Assembly (NCBI GenBank): GCA_963921795.1
Contig: OY997650.1
Span: 21,723,463-21,787,462, forward strand
Direction: 5' to 3'
DNA length: 64,000 nt
Source: Nannobrachium achirus
Lineage: Eukaryota > Chordata > Actinopteri > Myctophiformes > Myctophidae
Within the stretch, counting starts at the first letter, position 1; the number at the start of each line of letters is the position of its first letter. Of the stretch, positions 1-12,912 are shown piece after piece. The position numbers and the translations under genes are program-made. Below the pieces are notes generated by a model. It made no database searches and was not told the origin of the DNA. It saw only the letters and a program-made list of their open reading frames with translations.

Positions 1-420
1 ATCTCAGTGTTTGTCAGTCCTTGTTCATTTATGCCCATATATGGACATCTCTATATCTACTGTAACAGTCCTTGTCCCTTTATGCCCGGAGATCTCTTAA
101 CTGTAAGTCCTTGTCCCTTTTATGCCCATATATGGATATTCCTGATGTCATCAGTATATGAACATATATGGGCTTTCTGATATGCCCATATATGGAGATC
201 TCTTAACTGTAAGCCCTTGTCCCTTTTATGCCCATATATGGATATCCCTGATGTCATCCGTATATGCCCATATATGGGCTTTCTAATATGCCCATATATG
301 GAGATCTCTGTATCTCCATATATGGGTATAAAAGGATACTTCAGGTCTGACATCAGGTTTGTTTATATTGGGTTGCTAGGTTTGACATCACAAACTCCAT
401 GGGCCATCTGACCTAGAAAT
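1..420. repeat. CCATATATGG-rich short repeats
   Basis: Degenerate tandem units of about 60-110 bp read roughly 'ccttgtcccttttatg' followed by 'cccatatatgga'. The self-complementary core CCATATATGG occurs near 33, 125, 185, 231, 265, 290 and 313. This is the left edge of the satellite-like domain that continues to about 5.2 kb. The core fits the SRF CArG-box consensus CC(A/T)6GG, but function is not shown. No coding potential is supported. Confidence 0.8.
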
Positions 421-689
421 CTATATTTGGGCATAGATGACTCATCGTGACCTCATCATGATTTCAATCGCTATAAAAGGACTCTCAGTGACATACACCC
501 TCCACAGATAAAGCAGTCAACCAGCCTACCAGTCAACCCATTCTTTGATTACTTTGTACAACTAGATTAACTTTTCAATGGCATCCCCCACTGGAATTGA
601 CCGAAATGTACGACAGACAATGCCGGTCTTATACCAGGAAAGAAGCATTTCTTCGACTCAGACCTTATCGCCAGGGTTGGCTTATAGCA

Positions 690-3225
690 GCTGTCGGTAG
701 ATAATGCCGGTCTTATATAAGGGTCATTTGTGTAAGGTGTGATTTGCCATGGTTACTCATTGAAGTTGAATCTCCATATATGGAGATAACCTACGCATCA
801 CACTAAGTCTGACCTCACCAGCCCATATTTGGGCATGAGCAACTTATGTCTCCATATATGGAGATATGATGACATCACACAGTCCTCAGCCGATGATGTG
901 GCGTGATGTCATACAATACACAAACGAGCCCAGATATGAGCAGGGCAAAGGTGTGACGTGTGACGTGTGACCGACCGACCGACCGACCGACCGACCGACC
1001 GACCGACCGACCGACGGACGGCCGGTGGAGGTTTTGATACCAGTAAGACTCCCTAATCGGGAGATAAGCGATCTCCACAAATATCACAACCTCCACCTCT
1101 CACGTCATACGGGCAGCCATAGTTAAACCTGGAATGTTGAATCTCTATATATGGAGATAACCTACGCATCACACAAAGTCTGACCTCACCAGCCCATACT
1201 TGGGCATGGACGACTTATATCTCCATATACGGAGATGGCCATATATGGAGATACGATGACATCACAGAGTCCACAGCTGATGATGTGGCGTGATGTCATA
1301 CAATACACAAACAAGCCCTATATAAAGGGGCAATTCTCACCAGGGAAGAGAGCATTGCCTGGAATGTTGAATCTCCATATATGGAGATAACCTACGCATC
1401 ACACAAAGTCTGACCTCACCAGCCCATACTTGGGCATGGACGACTTATATCTCCATATACGGAGATGGCCATATATGGAGATACGATGACATCACAGAGT
1501 GCACAGCTGATGATGTGGCGTGATGTCATACAATAAACAAACAAGCCCTATATACTGATGCGATACGATGACATCACAGAGTCCACAGCTGATGATGTGG
1601 CGTGATGTCATACAATAAACAAACAAGCCCTATATACTGATGCGGAGATATGAGCAGGGCAAAGGTGTGACGTGTGACGTGTGACCGACCGACCGACCGA
1701 CCGACCGACCGACCGACCGACCGACCGACCGACCGACCGACCGACGGACGGCCGGTGGAGGTTTTCATAGTAAACTGCTCCCTGACGGTCGCAACCAGTA
1801 AGACTCCCTAATCGGGAGACCAGTAAGACTCCCTAATCGGGAGATAAGCGACCGTTGGTCGCTTATCTCCACAAATATCACAACCTCCACCTCTCACGTC
1901 ATACGGGTAGCCATAGTTACACCTGGAATGTTGAATCTCCATATATGGAGATAACCTACGCATCACACAAAGTCTGACCTCACCAGCCCATACTTGGGCA
2001 TGGACGACTTATATCTCCATATACGGAGATGGCCATATATGGAGATACGATGACATCACAGAGTCCACAGCTGATGATGTGGCGTGATGTCATACAATAC
2101 ACAAACAAGCCCTATATAAAGGGGCAATTCTCACCAGGGAAGAGAGCATTGCCTGGAATGTTGAATCTCCATATATGGAGATAACCTACGCATCACACAA
2201 AGTCTGACCTCACCAGCCCATACTTGGGCATGGACGACTTATATCTCCATATACGGAGATGGCCATATATGGAGATACGATGACATCACAGAGTCCACAG
2301 TGTGACGTGTGACGTGTGACCGACCGACCGACCGACGGACGGACGGCCGGTGGAGGTTTTCATAGTAAACTGCTCCCTGACGGTCGCAATAAGCGACCGT
2401 TGGTCGCTTATCTCCACAAATATCACAACCTCCACCTCTCACGTCATACGGGTAGCCATAGTTACACCTGGAATGTTGAATCTCCATATATGGAGATAAC
2501 CTACGCATCACACAAAGTCTGACCTCACCAGCCCATACTTGGGCATGGACGACTTATATCTCCATATACGGAGATGGCCATATATGGAGATACGATGACA
2601 TCACAGAGTCCACAGCTGATGATGTGGCGTGATGTCATACAATACACAAACAAGCCCTATATAAAGGGGCAATTCTCACCAGGGAAGAGAGCATTGCCTG
2701 GAATGTTGAATCTCCATATATGGAGATAACCTACGCATCACACAAAGTCTGACCTCACCAGCCCATACTTGGGCATGGACGACTTATATCTCCATATACG
2801 GAGATGGCCATATATGGAGATACGATGACATCACAGAGTCCACAGTGTGACGTGTGACGTGTGACCGACCGACCGACCGACGGACGGACGGCCGGTGGAG
2901 GTTTTCATAGTAAACTGCTCCCCTCCACAAATATCACAACCTCCACCTCTCACGTCATACGGGTAGCCATAGTTACACCTGGAATGTTGAATCTCCATAT
3001 ATGGAGATAACCTACGCATCACACAAAGTCTGACCTCACCAGCCCATACTTGGGCATGGACGACTTATATCTCCATATACGGAGATGGCCATATATGGAG
3101 ATATGATGACATCACAGAGTCCACAGCTGATGATGTGGCGTGATGTCATACAATAAACAAACAAGCCCTATATACTGATGCGATACGATGACATCACAGA
3201 GTCCACAGCTGATGATGTGGCGTGA
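690..3225 (+). repeat. Higher-order satellite array with CCGA tracts
   Basis: A module beginning 'cctggaatgttgaatctc' starts at 1128, 1358, 1922, 2152, 2467, 2697 and 2978. Three exact 230-bp spacings alternate with 564, 315 and 281 bp, which shows amplification of a two-module unit. Each module carries CCATATATGG palindromes, 'cccatacttgggcatgg', a 'gatgatgtggcgtgatgtca' stretch and often 'ccctatataaaggggc'. Between module pairs lie (CCGA)n tracts (about 971-1015, 1684-1745, 2319-2336, 2861-2881), then 'cggccggtggaggtttt'. The tract lengths vary strongly, as in a VNTR. Open frames here (VGRSVGRS-type peptides) are repeat artefacts. Confidence 0.9.
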
Positions 3226-3530
3226 TGTCATTGCGACAGTTTAGTATCAAAACCTCCACCGGCCGTCCGTCCGTCGGTCGGTCGGTCGGTCGGTCGGTCG
3301 GTCGGTCACACGTCACACCTTTGCCCTGCTCATATCTCCGCATCAGTATGACATCACACCACATGTGTACACAAACCTTTGTGTACGTTGCTGTGGCAAC
3401 AGTCTGTTGTTGCTGGTCTGTTAGTGTACGTTAGCAACCACCTTAGCAACCATGGTTTTACCCTAGCAACCAACTGTTTACCCTAGCAACCAACTGTTTA
3501 CCATAGCAACCATGTTTTTTTACCCTAGTC
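3226..3530 (-). repeat. Inverted array end plus X-box-like tandem motifs
   Basis: From 3226 to 3345 the CCGA module appears in reverse orientation (GGTC/CGGT tract about 3264-3306). It is followed at about 3425-3525 by tandem 'accctagcaaccaactgttt' units. These are the reverse complement of the units at 4637-4865, so the two blocks form a large inverted repeat around the 3.5-4.6 kb segment. The unit resembles RFX X-box half-sites (GTTGCYANGG type). Confidence 0.75.
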
Positions 3531-3839
3531 TCAATATATTGAATCCACTTTCACAATGTAAAGTCCAGTTCAACATTTCAAACACCAAAAATGGTAAAAT
3601 ACCAAACAATACAGGTTCTCAGGGTTCTTGAAGATCAAGAGTCTTGGTCAAATACTTCTGTTGGTTTCTGCACTGATCATTTATACAATTCAGCTGTGTT
3701 TGCTCGTGTCATCATGATGAGGTCATAAATCAGCCATGCCCAAATATAGATTTTACAGGTTTACATGCTTACTCAGTTATTCGTTATGTGAAAGTCCTAT
3801 GACGTCTATGATATCTGACATCATCATACATACATTCCC

Positions 3840-4620
3840 TTTTTATGCCCATAAATGGAGATCCCCTCTGTAGAACCAGCCACTGACATCACTGTAATGT
3901 CAGGGGAACCAAATCCCTTTTATGCCCATATATGGAGATCCCTGTGATGCCAGGGGAACCAAATCCCTTTTATGCCCATATATGGAGATATGGAGATCCC
4001 CGTGTTGCCAGGGTAACCAAATCGATTTTATGCCCATATATGGAGATCCCTGTGATGCCAGGGGAACCAAATCCCTTTTACGCCCATATATGGAGATCCC
4101 TTATGTCATCAATATTAAGCCCATATCTGTGAATATCTATGGGTACCAGATGTCTCCATATATGGTTAAATGGTCCGATATACATCACTGGCCAGAAGAC
4201 CAAGAAATGGTGCAACCTCACCCTTTGCTTTTCTCCCTTAGGCATCTTACTGGTAGGTAGTTTAATGAGGAATGCAGTATGGTGGTAGGTAGGTAGTTAT
4301 GGCCTTTGATGTAAGATTTTCACTTTCTAGGATAACTATATTTGCTATTCCCAGATGATGCCCTTTTAGGGTACCCCTCATGCCCATATATGGAGATCCC
4401 CAGGCTTTACTAATTAACATAAGTTTTATGCCCATATATGGAGATCATTGTCCCAATGTCATCAGATATATGGGCATAAATGGACACAGGCAAACTAGAT
4501 GGGCTGTATGGATATCCAGATGTGTGATGTAAGTGTTTTATTCCAAATGTGGCACCCCACAGACATATTTCCAGAAACAAAATCCCTTTCATGCCCATAT
4601 ATGGATATTTCTGATGTCAT
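3840..4620. repeat. CCATATATGG repeat cluster between inverted blocks
   Basis: Tandem units of about 55-65 bp contain 'ccttttatgcccatatatgg' with 'gatgccaggggaaccaaat'. CCATATATGG cores are near 3926, 3980, 4036, 4084, 4154, 4382, 4430 and 4591. The stretch 4168-4205 ('ggtccgatatacatcactgg') recurs at about 16350-16373, linking this cluster with the repeat domain at 15.8-16.4 kb. Confidence 0.8.
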
Positions 4621-4636
4621 CAATCCCAGGCCCTGT

Positions 4637-4870
4637 AAAAAACATGGTTGCTATGGTAAACAGTTGGTTGCTAGGGTAAACAGTTGGTTGCTAGGGTAAG
4701 AAAACATGGTTGCTATGGTAAACAATTGGTTGCTAGGGTAAACAGTTGGTTGCTAGGGTAAAAAAAACATGGTTGCTGTGGTAAACAGTTGGTTGCTAGG
4801 GTAAACAGTTGGTTGCTAAGGTAAAAAACATGGTTGCTATGGTAAACAGTTGGTTAGTAGGGTAAACCTT
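4637..4870 (+). repeat. Tandem X-box-like minisatellite
   Basis: About a dozen copies of a 17-20 bp unit, 'ggttgctagggtaaacagtt' or 'ggttgctatggtaaacagtt', are separated by short A-runs. Each copy resembles an RFX-family X-box (consensus near GTTGCCATGGTAAC). Similarity is by eye only; no binding is implied. The same unit occurs reversed at 3425-3525. Confidence 0.75.
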
Positions 4871-4879
4871 CAATGATTT

Positions 4880-5195
4880 TGACATCTTGTTACTAATCTG
4901 TCGGTAGATAATGCCGGTCTTATATAAGGGTCATTTGTGTACGGTGTGATGTCATACTGATGTCAGCAGTGTGACAGGAGATAAGCGACCAACGGTCGCT
5001 TATCTCCCGATTAGGGAGTCTTACTGGTACAATAAACAAACAAGCCCTATATACTGATGCGGAGATATGAGCAGGGCAAAGGTGTGACGTGTGACGTGTG
5101 ACCGACCGACCGACGGACGGCCGGTGGAGGTTTTCATAGTAAACTGCTCCCTGACGGTCGCAACTAAACTGCGACCTTACGGTCGCAATTAAATA
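4880..5195 (+). repeat. Right end of satellite domain
   Basis: The segment 4896-4955 repeats the stretch at 697-745 (tcggtagataatgccggtct, then 'tatataagggtcatttgtgta'). After it come a palindromic 'gcgaccaacggtcgc' block, a short CCGA tract (5101-5115) and 'ggttttcatagtaaactgct' ending in 'gacggtcgcaa'. This end matches the end of the dispersed MITE at 33622-34030, so the array probably grew from such an element. Confidence 0.75.
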
Positions 5196-5331
5196 CATAT
5201 AAAATGTAGAGGTTACAGACCTCTAAGTTTAATTCACACAGTGGTGAAAATATTACGACAGAAAAAGTCACTTAATCCACAAAATGTTTTGTCAGCACAA
5301 AAACGTTGTTTCGTTTATTAATGCTGTAGGT

Positions 5332-5818
5332 CAGGGGTCTCAAACTGGCAGCCTGGGGGCCATTTGCGGCCCGCAGGACGATATTTTGTGGCCCCCACCT
5401 TAATATGAAAGTTTAATGTTAGTGCGGCCCGCGAGTTTTATATGACCCTCAAAACAGTTAATAATGCAATACAGTTAACAGTACAGTACATGTTCCATAA
5501 GTTAAACACAACTTGTTTACACCAGGGTCCTTGTTCATCTTATTTTGTGTTAAAAAATTAAAAAGAAACATTTGAGAAGATTGGATTTTATTTTAATGTC
5601 TTTGATGGGGAGATAGATACAGTAGTTGTTAGACTGGTATGAAACTACAGTATAATAATAAAACAAATTAGTGCACGTGGTCTTATTTGTTTTATTAGTG
5701 CATGTGCACGCGCACATGCACGCGCTGCGCAAGTGTGCATGTGTGCTGAGGCTGCGGCCCAGCCTCAGCCAGACTCTGCCTCCAGCGGCCCCAAGGTAAA
5801 TTGAGTTCGAGACCCCTG
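5332..5818. mobile_element. hAT-like MITE (CAGGGGTCTCAAACT ends)
   Basis: The ends are CAGGGGTCTCAAACT and GAGTTCGAGACCCCTG, imperfect terminal inverted repeats. Flanking 8-bp direct repeats are ctgtaggt (5324-5331) and ctttaggt (5819-5826), with one mismatch. The interior contains 'gcggcccgc' blocks and no transposase frame. TIR style and 8-bp target duplication are those of non-autonomous hAT elements common in fish. Confidence 0.85.
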
Positions 5819-5966
5819 CTTTAGGTGAATCACAACAGAACGTACACACTGTATACATAAATACATAGTAACCAACTATGCCTGTTCTGACGGGCGACAG
5901 AATCATAAATTACAGATTGAAGGGAAAATCACTGATTGTTTTTTCTTACGCCGATATAAAGGTAAT

Positions 5967-6032
5967 TGAGCGGTGGTCACAACGCTCCTATACGTGGCCG
6001 TGTGTGTGGGTCTGTCTGTCTGTCTGCGTGCG

Positions 6033-6063
<31 letters not shown>

Positions 6064-6148
6064 AGCCTGCAGTAACCTTTTCTGACCACACATGTTAAGG
6101 GAGGGGCGCTGTTGTTCAGGCCAGGCCAGACCAGGCACACACACACAC

Positions 6149-6181
<33 letters not shown>

Positions 6182-6210
6182 GGGGGGGGGGGGGGGGGGA
6201 CCACCGCTCA
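5967..6210. mobile_element. Short MITE with TIR TGAGCGGTGGTC
   Basis: Begins TGAGCGGTGGTC and ends GACCACCGCTCA, exact 12-bp inverted termini. The interior is almost all microsatellite: (TGTC)n at 6011-6063, (CA)n at about 6135-6181 and a G-run at 6182-6199. A second copy with the same ends lies at 56566-56808. No coding potential. Confidence 0.7.
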
Positions 6211-7695
<1,485 letters not shown>

Positions 7696-8173
7696 AGGCG
7701 GTTCAGGAGTTTGATCACCTCTCTGTCAAACCAGTCCATATTAATGGCCACTTTCTACTTCTCCCTCCTCTACTCTCTCCTCTCTTTCTCTCATCTTCCC
7801 TTCTCTTCTCCTCTTTTCTCTTCTGCTCTTGCTTTTCCTCTCTTCTCTGCTCCCTCCCACTCCTCTGTCAGAGAGCAGATCTGCCTGAATAATTTCTTCC
7901 CTGTGGACTCGCTCTGCTCTTTAATTCATGAGACACACACAGAGAAAGACAGAGATGGAAAGAGAGAGTCAAAGACAGAGTGTCAAAGAGAGAGAGGGGG
8001 GGGCTTCTGTGTGTGCGTGTGTGCGTGCATGTGCTAGTGTGTATGAAAGAGAGTGTGTTGTATGAAAGAGATTTTGTATGTCAGCGGGTCGGAGACAAAA
8101 AAAGGATACTTGTGATGAAAGGTGTGACATTGTGTATCTATGTGTGTTAGCTTTGGATAAAAAGACAAAGCAA

Positions 8174-8286
<113 letters not shown>

Positions 8287-8712
8287 ACGCACGCACGTGA
8301 CACACACGCACGCACGCTGTGTGCGTTTGTGCATGTGCATATGTGTGTGTTCAAGAAAGTCTATTTTTAGCCCAACGATCAAACTGACTCAGAATCATTT
8401 AGAAGTAACTCCTCTGAATCAATCATTAAGCTCCATTCAGCATTCAGTTACCTTCCTTCTACTTTTTATTTTTTAATTCTAACTCTGTTCAGTTGTCTAC
8501 AAATGAATGATGTAATTCCTTTTGATTGTTGTAAATGAGCCGTTTAGTCGATTTGCCATTTTTCTTAAATTAAAATGGTTTCTACTACTGGTCTCAAATG
8601 AATCATTCAAGCAGATTTACTTTCAACTGCTTTAAAAGGATTAATTTGGAATTCTGGGAAGCTATTAGAGGCAATTGTTGCTAAATGTGATCTATGTGTC
8701 ATGAATACGTGG

Positions 8713-9459
8713 TTAAAGGAGCACTTCACGATTTCAAACATAATGGTCCTTATAAGTAAGCAATACTACATGAGAGGGTGTGCTTTACCGTGATTACTGG
8801 CACGACAGTGACGAGGCGGAGCCGAGTTCGGCAAGCATCACTGAAGTGCCAATAATCAGGGTAAAGCCGTCCTTTAGTGTAATATTGCAATTATACAACA
8901 GTTACAATCAAAATAAAACAAACTGAACACAGAAAAACAAAACGTAACTGTTAGCTCAATCTCATTGCTATTAAGAAAAACATCTGATCAGCACAGACTT
9001 TTATATTTTGATAAATTTCATGAGCGGCTAGGTCTGCTGTCATGCTCGTTTGAGTGCAGGTAGAGAGCCTATTTCAACCAATCAGATTATAGATTGCTTG
9101 GTCGGACGTCACGCTGCGTCTCATTGGTGGGCAATGGGCGGTTCATACACCTGCCTACCAATGACATCATCGATGAGGATTCCAAGCTAATAGAAACTGC
9201 AGTCTTTCTCTTCATGGAAAGTTAGAATGCAAAAAGAGAGGCCATTGCTCTTGCATAAACCTTTAAAAATGACTTTTAAACCAAACCTGCCTACCCATGA
9301 TGTCACTGGTTGGTATCAAGGTTTCTGAAGTGTCCACAGCCTCCTCTGAGACACAGTGAAAGTGAGTAGACAGAAATGGTGCCATCTTATAAGCATGAGC
9401 ATTGGTGAGGAGACCAGATATATGAAGATAGGTTGACAATGGGGGAAGCGGTCCATTAA
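8713..9459. mobile_element. Larger member of a TTAA-flanked MITE family
   Basis: Starts TTAAAGGAGCACTTCACG and ends with a segment 'atatatgaagataggttga' followed by CCATTAA. The same two ends occur in the 409-bp element at 12913-13321. TTAA at both borders is typical of piggyBac-type target sites. Inside, 8780-8870 forms a hairpin ('gctttaccgtgattactggc' pairs with 'gccaataatcagggtaaagc'). No transposase frame is visible. Confidence 0.55.
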
Positions 9460-10679
9460 CCATTGCCAGCCAAATTTAAATATGAATGTGCGCTTATAAC
9501 GCCAGGAAATAGCTATATTTAATCATCATAATCACATCAATTTACCAAGCCACGTTGAAATACCATACCACAAAATGACCACTAGAGCGAGCCATAGACC
9601 ATAGACTGTGGAAGCCCCCATGTTAACCCATGTTAAAACCAAGGTTCACAACATTCAAGGATGGGACGATGACGTCGATCCCCATTGACATGAATGGGAG
9701 ACCCGCGGGCCGCCATCGGAACTCAATACTGTTCAATTCGTGCTTGATCGTCTAAAACCACCATCGGTATGGGCACCGGAACGTATACAGATGCCACACA
9801 GAAAGTTTCCGAATCAAAATCCGACCTAGTGAAGCTGCGTGAGGGTCGGATGGTTTGCATTGAGCCTAGCGGCTAGCAGAGGCCTATGTAAACAGGAAGC
9901 TATGGCTTAAAGGTGACGTCATAATCGTATCCTTTTTTTTCACGGTTTACGTCTGTATACTAGCCGAAGGTAAGATAACCGTTCCGCTCCGTCTATTAAC
10001 CCAAATTAAAAGCTTAAACAATGCTTTTATATAAAAGTCGATAAAAGTCGCTTGGCAGGGAACTCCATAATGAGATAGTCGATCTAAAAGTCGACCGGCC
10101 CTGACTGAGTTTTTAAGTAATGTTTCATAAACAAAAAGATATAAGCAAGGTGCACCCCTTAGGCTTTCAGGCTGTCACTGCTTTTTCAAAAGAATAACTA
10201 TAAATTACTTGAAATGACTTGCAGGTAAAACAGCCATTTACTAAGGCAAACAACATCCACAGGCCTTTATCAGATAGGTCATCTGAAACATGCCATCATC
10301 TCTCAGGCAGTGTACCAATTCACTTAAATGAAAGGAAAAGAGGGCTAAATGTACCAGTAGAAGTAAGGGAAAATGTCATACATTAAACTTTTATATTTAC
10401 TTAGTTTACCTAATGTAATGAAAACAAGGTACATTTGGAGAAAAGAAACGTGTTGTGTGCTTCTACAGTATATCGGCAAACCTTTAGGGCAAAGCTTTCC
10501 CAATTTGTGTCTTAAAATGCATCAGTCAAATTATTATAATAACTAGTCCATTCCCGCCATTTCCACCCACAGTCCCGCAATCATGACTAGTGATACCATA
10601 GCCTGAGAGGACCGGTCACATAAACACTAATAATTAAACAGCTTAAATTTGAGGAAAGTGAAAACAGGCTTTGTCACTG
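9460..10679. other. Intergenic, no gene recognised
   Basis: Contains segments that look like old interspersed repeats (for example 9585-9660, 'ccatagactgtggaagcccc'), but no exon, RNA gene or clear element boundary that I can defend. Confidence 0.4.
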
Positions 10680-10868
10680 TCTTTTTTTTTTTTTTTAAGA
10701 TTTGTTTTTGGGCTTTTTTGCCTTTATTGATAGGACAGTAGACTGCCAGGGAATGGGGGGAGAGACGGGAAGTGACATGCGGCAAAGGACGCCGTCAGTC
10801 ATCCATGCCTATGTGGCAACACCTAAGTGGTATGCGCACGGACCAGTAGGCCAGTGGGCGCCCCTTTA
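10680..10868. repeat. Fish interspersed repeat fragment
   Basis: A T-run followed by 'ttgcctttattgatagga', 'gggaagtgacatgcggc' and 'cagtgggcgcccc'. This resembles a very common fish interspersed repeat ('tgcctttattggataggac...gggaaatgac'). Family assignment would need a repeat-library search. Confidence 0.45.
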
Positions 10869-11387
10869 GTCACTGTCTTCATATGCTAATAGTCAATGCC
10901 CGTGTGCAAATTCAGATCGATTGCTCAATTCACTGAGGAGAAAATGCGGATGAGATGGACTGACTGACAGATCTTTCTTCTTTTTGTAGTAAGGTAGTAT
11001 ACCTTAACGATAACACCATGACATTTCAACCTTCAAGAGTGTGCATCCTATAGGAGAAGTATAAGCCATTCTCAGGTACTCAGCTCCAGATATACGTAAA
11101 GCTTGTTCAAGGGCTCTGTTCCTAACAATCATGTATGTTTGTGTGGGACTGGGAGGAAACCTAGATATGTGAACATGTGGAGAAGAACATGCAAACTCTG
11201 CAAAGAAAGGCCCCAGTCAGTCCCCAGTGGGAACCTAACACTGGAACAACTTGCTTCGACAACACAGCGCCTCGCGGTTAGATCGTCTATTTTCCACAAT
11301 ATTTATCTGTGGGAGTCAATCAAAACGTTATTAACCATTGGTGTAGGTGGCAATTAGCCTGGGCTGGCTTCCAATTTCGGGCTTTTG

Positions 11388-11625
11388 ATCCGGTCGGGAG
11401 CGGATGGCGTACTACGTCATTCTGTAGTCAAAACGGACTACACTTTGGCAGGAAACACCAAACCGGAAACTGTTTTAACCCCTACTTGCGCATGCGCTAA
11501 CTACTTGCGCTTGCGCTAACTGTGTTGAAACTGTTTCCGGTTTGGTGTTTCCTGCCAAAGCGTAGTACGTTTTGAATACAAAATGACGTCGGATGCCATC
11601 CGGTCTAGACCGGACCAAACGACCT
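11388..11625. repeat. GC-rich foldback element
   Basis: The two halves are inverted. 'ggcaggaaacaccaaaccgg' (from about 11449) pairs with 'ccggtttggtgtttcctgcc' (to about 11558), and outer arms ('gatccggtc...tactacgtcattctgtagt' versus 'gtagtacgttttgaatac...gacc') also match. The loop has a duplicated 'ctacttgcgcatgcgctaa' / 'ctacttgcgcttgcgctaa'. The first of these is close to the NRF-1 consensus YGCGCAYGCGCR. Confidence 0.7.
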
Positions 11626-12338
11626 TTTTAGTAAACGAAGACCAAGCCTGGTGATGCGAGGTTAGGTGGCAATATACTGGTGTGCCTTGAGATTTTGACT
11701 TGTCCTTTGGCCTGCATTTTGGACACAAAAAGTTTGAAAAGAACTAGTTGTCAATGAAAATGTTACCCCAAAAAGAACAAGACATTATGTTAAATAAATG
11801 GTGCATTCATGTGTCTCAAATCTCCATCTGCCAAGGGTGAACCACATTGAATTATTGCAGGCAGTCGAGCAAAACCCACTTGGCTAATAATAAAATGTTT
11901 GATGATGAAAAGTGACAGCAATAAAATTTAAAGACAGTTTCAATTCAAATGAATGAGGATCGGGGGGGGGGGCTTAGAATGCCTCTGTAGGGCACGATTT
12001 CGTCTTGGAGGACCTGGACTGTCTCCAAGAGGAAAGATTTTTGAATAGTTGATTGCATGGGGCATCACCAGGGGGCATCACCTCTGCCTTTCAGTCCTAG
12101 TATCATGTGGTTCTGTGATGGAGGGCAGCTGACAGCTTGTACTCAGGCACTCAGCAGTGTGGAGGGGATGCTCGAGCTTGTCCTTGGAACAGGTGGAGGC
12201 TGAGTTACTGTATATACGCACCAGACCACCGTGCAGGATATTGGAATGTTTTTGATTGTTTCCCTACAAGATTGTAGGGAAACATTATTAGGTTTAATGG
12301 TGTAGGTATGTGATGTAGTGCTGTATGTGGGTGAGCAT

Positions 12339-12340
12339 GT

Positions 12341-12383
<43 letters not shown>
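12339..12383. repeat. (GT)n microsatellite
   Basis: Uninterrupted GT dinucleotide tract of about 45 bp. Confidence 0.95.
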
Positions 12384-12384
<1 letters not shown>

Positions 12385-12506
12385 ATGACCCTTTTGCTTT
12401 CTGTGTAGCAATGCACTGTACAGAACAGATCAATTATTGTATGAATATGAAGCAGGGGATATTGAGAAATGGTCTCACGTCAGAGACACTGATTTATTAG
12501 GCATCT

Positions 12507-12639
<133 letters not shown>

Positions 12640-12912
12640 CGGCGTGAGACAGACAGAAAGAGTGATGGGGAAGCATAGATAGAAAATCAAGAGAGAGACA
12701 GACAGAATGAAGTTTGGTCCAGGAATCATTACCCATGTCTCACCTTAGATTGTCTAGAGTGATGCAGTCAGGGGCTAGGATGCGACACACATTCGGAAGA
12801 GTCTTCAGCTGGCATAGGGCAGAGGGGGATGCACTCGTCAAATTTGGCAAATAAAAGAAAGAATATCAAGTTGGATCTGTAAAGGCAAAATACAGAATCA
12901 GCCACTAACCAC

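Noticed and set aside
875..3434. Open frames encoding VGRSVGRS-type peptides
   Set aside because: They are translations of the CCGA tetranucleotide tracts, present in all frames and varying with tract length. No splice or start context.
4637..4870. Possible CRISPR-like array
   Set aside because: The 17-20 bp units are directly tandem with no unique spacers, and the window is vertebrate.
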